From: Streptomyces fulvoviolaceus | GTDB lineage: Bacteria; Actinomycetota; Actinomycetes; Streptomycetales; Streptomycetaceae | DNA length: 64,000 nt | Assembly (NCBI RefSeq): GCF_000718165.1 | Contig: NZ_JOEY01000002.1 | Coordinates: forward strand, 186,001 to 250,000 | Direction: 5' to 3' | Shown here: positions 58,584-64,000 of the stretch, piece after piece | Numbering within the stretch: position 1 is the first letter of the stretch | Layout: each line of letters starts with the position of its first letter | Program-made: the position numbers and the translations under genes | The notes under the pieces: model-generated | Databases searched by the model: none | Seen by the model: the letters and a program-made list of their open reading frames with translations, nothing else | What the model was told of the DNA's origin: nothing

Positions 58584-59798
58584 TCATCGGCGTGTGGTGC
58601 CGAGCAACGAGGTGAGTGTCTCGGTGAACGCGGTCCCCGAATGGTCGGCGTGTTCGCGGATCCGCGCGGCGACGGCGTCGGCTCCGCCGCCTTCCACGAG
58701 GTGGACGAGCCGGTCGGCGCGGCGCTGGTGGGCTTCCCGGGTGTCGGGGAGGGTGGAGAGGTAGAAGTCCGTAGCGTCGTAAGCCATGTGGAACACGTGC
58801 TTCTTCACATCGCTCAGCGTCAGGTAGTCGTCGTCGGTCGTCGGAACCGGTTCGGGGGTGCCGACGCACACCACCGGGGTGCCGGCGCCCCATGCGTTGA
58901 CACACAGGTGGTAGGTGTCCGTGATGACCAGTCGATAGCGGGAGAGGACGCTCACCAGGTCGCCGACGGTGGGGGCACCCGGGCGGGCCGCGATGGGGCC
59001 GGCCTGGGACGGGATGTCCCGGTCGAACCAGGGCAGCCATTCGAGAGGGGCTCCGAAGCGATCGGAGAGGCCCTGGCAGAAGTCGGGCAGCCACGTGGGG
59101 ATTTCGGTACGGGCGCCGAGGAACACGCCGATCGCACCGCCGTCCGGGACCTCCTGGGACCACTGCGTGGTCGGGAGGTGGTCGAGGTCGCCCGGGCGGG
59201 ACAGCAGCGCCGCGTCCGAACCGAAGTACTCGGTCGTACGGTCCCCACGGAGGTGCGCGATCTTGGCCGCCGACAGCGGGTCACGCATCCAGACCCGGTG
59301 ACTGCGCGTCATCAGGCGGGAGAAATGTGGACCGAATTCCTTGTCCTCGTAGTCGGACTGTGTGTTGTGCAGGATCGTCCCGCCGTAGCTGAGGGTCCGC
59401 GCGAGGAGTTCGTCCGGCTGGTCTGCGAGCAGCAGGGTCCGGTTCAGCAGGGCCCGGGCGGCGTCGCGGTCCTCGGCGATGCCGAAATCGAGCAGGCGGT
59501 TCGTCGCGTCCTGTGCCAGGTAGTGCCGGGTGTGGAGGAAGTCGCCCCAGAAGACGACCGCGTCGTGGTCGCGGAGCTCGTCGAGGTGCTCGATCAGGGA
59601 ACGGAAGCGGAACGGGAAGTCGGTGCCTTGCGCACCCTCGCGCAGCGGCACGGTCTCCGGCGTGTGCAGGGTGTACCAGGTCGGGTCGATCTCGGTGCCC
59701 ATGCGCCGTCGCAGGGACTCGAAGGCCAAGTCGACGGTCAGCATTCCTGTGTTGCGGTACCCGATGTTGGGCGCGGTGATGACGGCGACGCGTGCCAT
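58584..59798 (-). CDS. polysaccharide pyruvyl transferase-family protein
   Basis: A 404-residue protein: VAVITAPNIGYRNTGMLTVDLAFESL, DAVVFWGDFLHTRHYLAQD, HRVWMRDPLSAAKIAHL, YRLVITDTYHLCVNAWGAGTPVVCVG fit the PF04230 fold, which adds pyruvate ketals (from PEP) to sugars. The VITDTYH motif matches the usual TxRLH-like site (TDTYHL). No polysaccharide genes are adjacent, so target unknown. Upstream 59799-59990 shows no clear gene. Confidence 0.75.
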   Translation of the reverse strand: MARVAVITAPNIGYRNTGMLTVDLAFESLRRRMGTEIDPTWYTLHTPETVPLREGAQGTDFPFRFRSLIEHLDELRDHDAVVFWGDFLHTRHYLAQDATNRLLDFGIAEDRDAARALLNRTLLLADQPDELLARTLSYGGTILHNTQSDYEDKEFGPHFSRLMTRSHRVWMRDPLSAAKIAHLRGDRTTEYFGSDAALLSRPGDLDHLPTTQWSQEVPDGGAIGVFLGARTEIPTWLPDFCQGLSDRFGAPLEWLPWFDRDIPSQAGPIAARPGAPTVGDLVSVLSRYRLVITDTYHLCVNAWGAGTPVVCVGTPEPVPTTDDDYLTLSDVKKHVFHMAYDATDFYLSTLPDTREAHQRRADRLVHLVEGGGADAVAARIREHADHSGTAFTETLTSLLGTTRR

Positions 59799-59990
59799 GT
59801 GTTGGTTTTCCCCTAGTTGTTGCCGGCGCCTCGAAGTGGTGCGGACCACCGGCCAACGTACACATCGACGTCGGGGCGATGGATTCGGGGCGTGGGGTCC
59901 CGTCCCACCTACCGTCCGCCGGACGGTTCCTGGGCGCCGGTCGGGCCGAAGCGCGCCACCAGCTCATTGCCGTAGAACGTCCCCACCTCG

Positions 59991-60668
59991 TCAGCCCTCC
60001 ACCCGAATGCCCAGTTCCGCTGCCAACACCGGTGCCAGGTCCAGCAGTTGGGACGGGCTGATCAGCGCCCCCCGCAGCCGGTCCACCCCCCGCGCGATCT
60101 CCAGCGAGGCGGCCCCGCGCAGGTCGACGTCCGTCAGGGTCGCCGCGGTGAGGTCCGCGCCCTTGAGGTCGCAGTCGACGAACTCGACGCGTTCCAGGCG
60201 GGCGCCGCCGAAGTCCGGTTCGACCAGGACGCAGCTCTCGAAGACGACGTCCTTCAGGCGAGCGGTGCGCAGGTTCAGGTAGTCGATCTTGCCGCCGCGC
60301 ACCACCACGCGCTCCAGGACGGCGCCGTGCAGCTGGACCCCGCCCAGACGTGCGTCCACCAGCTCGACGTCACGCAGCGTCGCATCCGAGAGGTTGGTGC
60401 CCACGCCCCGGACGCCGGTGAGGACCGAGTCGAAGATGCGGGCGTTGCGCAGCCGGGTCTCGTCCAGCGCACACCCCGTCAGCGCGCAGTCCATGAAGCG
60501 GGCGCCCGCGCCGTCCTGCCCGGCGAAGTCCAGGTCCCGGAACTCCAGCCCGTCGTAGTCCCCATCGGGCTCCAGCTCCCCTCCCCCGTGCCCCTCCAGC
60601 GGCGGCAGCCGCACCTCCGGCCGCCGTGCACCCTTCACCCTGCTCGCACCCGTCCCTCGACTCACCAT
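59991..60668 (-). CDS. pentapeptide-repeat protein
   Basis: A 225-residue protein whose centre (~45-200) is pentapeptide repeats of the A(D/N)Lxx type: LEFRDLDFAGQDGAGARFMDCALTGCALDETRLRNARIFDSVLTGV ... LRDVELVDARLGGVQLHGAVLERVVV ... DLKGADLTAATLTDVDLRGA. They build a four-sided beta helix; some members mimic DNA and protect gyrase (Qnr, MfpA). Whether this one does is unknown. The final segment LRGALISPSQLLDLAPVLAAELGI is often seen in actinobacterial members. Confidence 0.88.
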   Translation of the reverse strand: MVSRGTGASRVKGARRPEVRLPPLEGHGGGELEPDGDYDGLEFRDLDFAGQDGAGARFMDCALTGCALDETRLRNARIFDSVLTGVRGVGTNLSDATLRDVELVDARLGGVQLHGAVLERVVVRGGKIDYLNLRTARLKDVVFESCVLVEPDFGGARLERVEFVDCDLKGADLTAATLTDVDLRGAASLEIARGVDRLRGALISPSQLLDLAPVLAAELGIRVEG

Positions 60669-60807
60669 GCCCCCATGCTGCACCCCGTCACTGACAATCG
60701 CCCTGACCTGCGACAACACCCATTCATGTCACATTCCGGCCCACCCCGTCCGTCGTACTCACAGAACCCACGGAAGCGAGACGCCAACCAGAGGGAGACC
60801 CCCAGCC

Positions 60808-61968
60808 ATGCACCGCATCACCGTCATCGGCGGCGGCCTCGCCGGGCTGACCGCGGCCATCACCGCCGCCGAGGCGGGCGCCAAGGTCACCGTGTACGAG
60901 GCCCATCACACCCTCGGCGGGCGGGCGCGGACCGCCGAGGGGCCGTACCGGACCAACGACGGGCCGCACGCCCTCTACAGCGGCGGCCCGCACTGGTCCT
61001 GGCTCAGGCAGCGCGACCTCATCGGGGCGCTCGCGCCGATCCCGCCCCTGGAGGCGGCCCGGCTGCGGCTCCGCCACAAGGGGGTGCTGCGCCGCACCCC
61101 GCCCTTCGCGATGCTCAAGCTGCTCCGTCGTAGCGCCCAACAAGCCCCGATCGACCAGGACTTCCTGTCCTGGGCGACCGAACAGGCCGGAGGCGAAGGC
61201 GCTCGCGCCGCCGCCCACTACTCCGCCGTCGCCCTCTTCCACCACGACCCGGGCGCCCTGTCCGCCGCGTTCGTGCAGGAACGGCTGCGGCGGGCCACCA
61301 AGCTTCCGCCCGAGGCGCACTACCCGTGCGGCGGCTGGGCCTCCGTCGTCGACCGTATGGCCGCCCGCGCCTGGAACCTCGGCGTGCGCATGGAGACGCT
61401 GGCCCGGGTCGACACCCTCCCGACCGACACGCCCGTCGTCGTCGCCACCTCCCTCGACGCCGCCCGCCGTCTCCTCCGCGACGACTCGCTGACCTGGACG
61501 AGCGGCCGCACGGCACTAATCGACCTCGCCCTGCGCACCCGCCGCGGTGACGCCTTCGCCGTCTCCGACCTCGACTTCCCCGGCTGGATCGAGCGGTTCA
61601 CCGCACAGGACCGGACCCTCGCGCCGGCCGGTGAGCAGCTCGTCCAGGGGCAGATCCCCATCGCGCCGTACGAGACGAAGTCGGACGGCATCGCCCGTGC
61701 CGAGGAGCTGCTCGACCTCGGCTTCGAGGGCTGGCGCGAGCGGGTCACCTGGCGGCGCGAGTCCGTCGCGAACGGCCGTACGGGGGCCGTGGATCTGCCC
61801 GGTACGAGCTGGCGCGACCGGCCGGCCGTGGACCGGGGCGACGGTGTCTATCTCGCGGGCGACCAGGTCGCGGCGCCCGGTGTCCTGTCCGAGGTCTCCT
61901 TCAACAGCGCGCTCACCGCCGTGTCGCTGGCGCTCGGCCGGCACGCCCTTGACCTCAAGCATGCCTGA
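60808..61968 (+). CDS. FAD-dependent oxidoreductase (amine oxidase/desaturase-like)
   Basis: A 386-residue flavoprotein: ITVIGGGLAGLTAAITAAEAGAKVTVYEAHHTLGGRARTA is the FAD-binding Rossmann motif plus the GG motif of the amine-oxidase/phytoene-desaturase family; YLAGDQVAAPGVLSEVSFNSAL is the C-terminal FAD site. Shorter than phytoene desaturases (~500). Substrate unknown. GGGAG lies about 11 bases before the ATG; an upstream frame from 60667 is not coding-like. Confidence 0.82.
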   Translation: MHRITVIGGGLAGLTAAITAAEAGAKVTVYEAHHTLGGRARTAEGPYRTNDGPHALYSGGPHWSWLRQRDLIGALAPIPPLEAARLRLRHKGVLRRTPPFAMLKLLRRSAQQAPIDQDFLSWATEQAGGEGARAAAHYSAVALFHHDPGALSAAFVQERLRRATKLPPEAHYPCGGWASVVDRMAARAWNLGVRMETLARVDTLPTDTPVVVATSLDAARRLLRDDSLTWTSGRTALIDLALRTRRGDAFAVSDLDFPGWIERFTAQDRTLAPAGEQLVQGQIPIAPYETKSDGIARAEELLDLGFEGWRERVTWRRESVANGRTGAVDLPGTSWRDRPAVDRGDGVYLAGDQVAAPGVLSEVSFNSALTAVSLALGRHALDLKHA

Positions 61969-62033
61969 GGTTGAAGAGTGGGGTTCCTGAGCGACGGAAG
62001 CGACGGACAAGACATCCAACTGGGGGATTCCAC

Positions 62034-63014
62034 ATGCACGCCATCCGCCTGCACGCCTTCGGCCCGGCCGAGAACCTCACCTACGAGCAGGCCGAGGACC
62101 CCCGACCGGGCCCGGGACAGGTCCGTATCGCCGTACGAGCGGCCGGAGTCCACCTCCTGGACACCGCCCTGCGCGAGGGACAGCAGGGCCCGCTGCCCGA
62201 GCCGCCGGCGCTGCCCACCATCCCCGGCCGCGAGGTCGCCGGCACGGTCGAGTCCCTCGGCGAGGGAGTCGCCGACCTGTGGCTCGGCCGGCGCGTGGTC
62301 GCCCACCTCGGGTTCGCGCCGGGCGGCTACGCCGAACTGGCCGTCACCGATGTCGACCGCGTCCACGAGATCCCCGGGAACCTGGACTTCGCCCAGGCCG
62401 TCGCCATGATCGGCACAGGGCGTACGACGATGGGGATCCTCCAGTTCACCGAGCTCGGGCCGGGCTCGGTGGCCGTGATCCCGGCGGCCGCGGGCGGTAT
62501 CGGCACGCTGCTCGTGCAGCACGCCAAGAACGCCGGGGCCACTGTCGTCGGGTTGGCCGGCGGGCCGGACAAGGTCACCAAGGCGCAGGCCAACGGCGCC
62601 GACCTCGCCGTCGACTACAAGGACCCGGCCTGGCCCGACAAGGTGCGCGCCTATCTCGGGGGCCGGCCCGCGACCGTCGTCTTCGACGGCGTCGGCGGCG
62701 ATGTCGCCCGCCACAGCACGGAACTCCTCGGACCCGGCGGCCGGCACATCGTGTTCGGCTGGTCCGGCGAAGGGATCCGGGGCGGACAGCCGTATCTCGT
62801 CGAGGGCGTCTCCGAGCAGGTCCTCGGCCCCGTGATGATGCGCAAGGCCGGCGGCCCCAACCCCATCCGCACCCTGGAGCTGCGCGCCCTCACCGAGGCC
62901 GCCGCGGGCCGCCTCACCCCCGCCGTGCAGCGCTTCCCGCTCGCCGAGGCGGCGGCCGCGCACCGGGCGCTGGAGACGCGCGGGACCACTGGAAAGGTGG
63001 TCCTGGAGCCATGA
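62034..63014 (+). CDS. zinc-type alcohol dehydrogenase/quinone reductase-like protein
   Basis: A 326-residue MDR-superfamily NADPH oxidoreductase without the zinc ligands, so quinone-reductase-like: MHAIRLHAFGPAENLTYEQAEDPRPGPGQVRIAVRAAGVHLLDT, PTIPGREVAGTVESLGEGV, IPAAAGGIGTLLVQHAKNAGATVVGLAG (NADPH site), FDGVGGD. GGGGG about 8 bases before the ATG. It follows the FAD gene by 65 bases. Confidence 0.88.
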   Translation: MHAIRLHAFGPAENLTYEQAEDPRPGPGQVRIAVRAAGVHLLDTALREGQQGPLPEPPALPTIPGREVAGTVESLGEGVADLWLGRRVVAHLGFAPGGYAELAVTDVDRVHEIPGNLDFAQAVAMIGTGRTTMGILQFTELGPGSVAVIPAAAGGIGTLLVQHAKNAGATVVGLAGGPDKVTKAQANGADLAVDYKDPAWPDKVRAYLGGRPATVVFDGVGGDVARHSTELLGPGGRHIVFGWSGEGIRGGQPYLVEGVSEQVLGPVMMRKAGGPNPIRTLELRALTEAAAGRLTPAVQRFPLAEAAAAHRALETRGTTGKVVLEP

Positions 63015-63090
63015 CACGCCCAGATGCGATACATGCGGATTCATGGCCTTCTGACCGGGTGAGCGTCACCCGGTCAGGTGATCCGGCGAT

Positions 63091-63590
63091 CCCCGCCGCT
63101 GGTGGAGCCTGGTGATCATCGCCCTCGCGCAGCTGATGGTCGTCCTCGACGCGACCATCGTGAACATCGCGCTCCCTTCCGCACAGCGCGACCTGGGCAT
63201 GTCCGACGGCAACCGCTGGGGGCACCTCCCACGCCCTTGAGGCAGTGGGGGAGGGTGATCACCGCCTGCACGCTCGCCTTCGGCGGGCTCCTCCTGCTCG
63301 GCGGCCGCACCGCCGACCTGGTGGGCCGTAAGCGCACCTTCGTCATCGGTCTGGTCGGCTTCGCCGCCGCCTCCGCGTTCGGCGGCGCGGCCACGACCTC
63401 GGGGATGCTCTTCGGCGCCAGCGCCCTCCAGGGCGTCTTCGCCGCCGTACTCGCCCCGTCCGCGCTCAGCCTCCTGACCACCACCTTCACCGACCCGAAG
63501 GAGCGCGGAAAGGCCTTCGGGATCTACGGCGCACTGGCGGGGTCCGGATCCGCCATCTGGTGCGCCGGTGCCGGAGTCGGTGGCCTGAGC
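63091..63590 (+). pseudogene. broken DHA2-family (EmrB/QacA) transporter
   Basis: Fragments of a 14-TM drug:H+ antiporter: WWSLVIIALAQLMVVLDATIVNIALPSAQRDLGMSDGNR (63100-63216) then, after an insertion, VITACTLAFGGLLLLGGRTADLVGRKRTF (motif A), ASALQGVFAAVLAPSALSLLTTTFTDPKERGKAFGIYGALAGSGSAI. A family C palindrome (63217-63255) brings an in-frame TGA at 63238 and shifts the frame. Sequence stops matching near 63562, so only ~160 of ~480 residues remain, and no proper start is present. Confidence 0.85.
63217..63255 (+). repeat. dispersed palindrome, family C, inside transporter remnant
   Basis: TGGGGGCACCTCCCACGCCC ... TTGAGGCAGTGGGGGAGGG; same hairpin type as in otsA (42336). It replaced the few bases between GNR and VITA codons. 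Confidence 0.7.
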
Positions 63591-63636
63591 GGAAAGAAGT
63601 TGGGGGCCGCCCTCAGGCGGCCCCCAACTTCTTTCC
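63591..63636. terminator. 21-bp perfect bidirectional terminator
   Basis: Perfect arms 63591-63611 and 63616-63636 around a CTCA loop, ending in CTTCTTTCC / on the other strand the same. It lies 8 bases past the stop of the 63645 gene and ends the transporter remnant. Confidence 0.9.
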
Positions 63637-63644
63637 ACATCAGC

Positions 63645-64000
63645 TCACTTCGCGACCGCCTTCGTCGCCTTGCTCACCGCCGACCCGTCCTTGTGACCGG
63701 TCCGGTGCGCGATCACCTTCACGGTGATCTTTTTGCCCTTCTGGGCCGTCTTCAGCTTCAGCGAGGACTTGGTCGCCCCGCTGATCGCCTTGCCGTTCGC
63801 GTACCACTGGTACGAGTACGAGGTCGGCGTCAGGCTCCACGTCCCCTTGGACGTCTTCAGCGTCCTGCCGACCTTCGCCGTGCCGCTGATCACCGGCGCC
63901 TTGGTCGACTTGGGCGCGTCCCCCTTGGCCACGGTCACCCCGGCCGAGGTCGCCGTCCCGCTCTGCCAGCCGCTCCTGACCGCGGTGACGGTCACGCTGA
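63645..64000 (-). CDS. C-terminal end of an Ig-like repeat protein
   Basis: Partial gene entering from the right edge. About 116 residues visible: a linker, then one Ig-like/Ig-5-type repeat APVISGTAKVGRTLKTSKGTWSLTPTSYSYQWYANGKAISGATKSSLKLKTAQKGKKITVKVIAHRTGHKDGSAVSKATKAV. In Streptomyces such GTxxVGxxLxxxxGTW...YQWYxNG repeats sit at the C-terminus of secreted hydrolases or adhesins. The start is outside the window. Confidence 0.8.
   Translation of the reverse strand, partial: SVTVTAVRSGWQSGTATSAGVTVAKGDAPKSTKAPVISGTAKVGRTLKTSKGTWSLTPTSYSYQWYANGKAISGATKSSLKLKTAQKGKKITVKVIAHRTGHKDGSAVSKATKAVAK

Noticed and set aside
59281..59967. 228-codon minus-strand ORF overlapping the pyruvyltransferase gene
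   Set aside because: Mostly a shadow frame of the 58584-59798 gene; the non-overlapping part shows no recognisable domain.

Overview
The window is chromosomal DNA of a Streptomyces (high GC, almost every codon ending in G or C, GTG/TTG starts, leaderless promoters of the form TANNNT + 6-7 nt + ATG, DUF397/XRE pairs, DUF3263, DUF4031, a GAF-PAS-GGDEF protein of CdgB type, a DasR-type nagK/nagA locus, a solitary groEL2 with CIRCE). Gene order (csp ... murQ ... groEL - csp - moaD-like - thrC ... otsA-otsB ... nagK-nagA ... cdgB ... terD) looks like core-chromosome synteny of the genus. No rRNA, tRNA or CRISPR array was seen.

Layout. 1-17.5 kb: housekeeping genes: cold-shock protein, HAD phosphatase, XPB-type helicase and a helicase-associated partner, galU-like gene, HelR-type RNA polymerase motor, cutC, two mycothiol-dependent-enzyme-like proteins, HD hydrolase, and a MurR-like regulator next to murQ (cell-wall MurNAc-6-P recycling). 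17.7-24.3 kb: a secreted 2029-aa RHS/YD-repeat protein whose last ~90 residues form a unique, membrane-active-looking tip, followed immediately by a small multi-spanning membrane protein: a candidate polymorphic toxin/immunity pair. 24.3-28.7 kb: small accessory genes: XRE/DUF397 pair, DinB protein, a winged-helix/zinc-ribbon protein behind a strong hairpin, a Phd/RelE-type toxin-antitoxin operon. 28.7-35.1 kb: an inserted block: a metallophosphoesterase gene cut at its GNHD motif by a TnpB-only (IS1341-type) element, then a less GC-rich four-gene operon (aminotransferase, oxidoreductase, nucleotide-sugar dehydrogenase, hexapeptide acetyltransferase) that matches the WbpE-WbpB-WbpA-WbpD set for UDP-2,3-diacetamido-2,3-dideoxy-glucuronate. 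35.1-42 kb: core again: old yellow enzyme, groEL2 with two CIRCE operators, csp, sulfur-carrier protein, thrC behind a SAM riboswitch, glucosyl-3-phosphoglycerate synthase. 42-50 kb: sugar metabolism: otsA/otsB (trehalose), an orphan sugar-binding lipoprotein divergent from nagK-nagA with two DasR-like sites, a PfkB-type kinase. 50-64 kb: membrane protein with a carbohydrate-binding-like domain, cdgB (c-di-GMP synthase) with BldD-like and CRP-like sites upstream, flavin reductase, GNAT, ECF sigma factor, arfB, terD, M1 peptidase, pyruvyltransferase-like protein, pentapeptide-repeat protein, FAD oxidoreductase, quinone-reductase-like protein, a broken DHA2 transporter and the end of an Ig-like repeat protein.

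Themes. Several loci turn on amino-sugar and cell-wall turnover (murQ, nagK/nagA, the UDP-sugar operon) and on stress (groEL2, two Csp proteins, TerD, HelR, trehalose). Superimposed are three families of dispersed GC-rich palindromic repeats; unusually, copies lie inside coding sequence of otsA and nagA (in frame) and inside the broken transporter. The most novel-looking parts are the RHS toxin tip with its membrane immunity candidate, and the TnpB-flanked sugar-nucleotide island.
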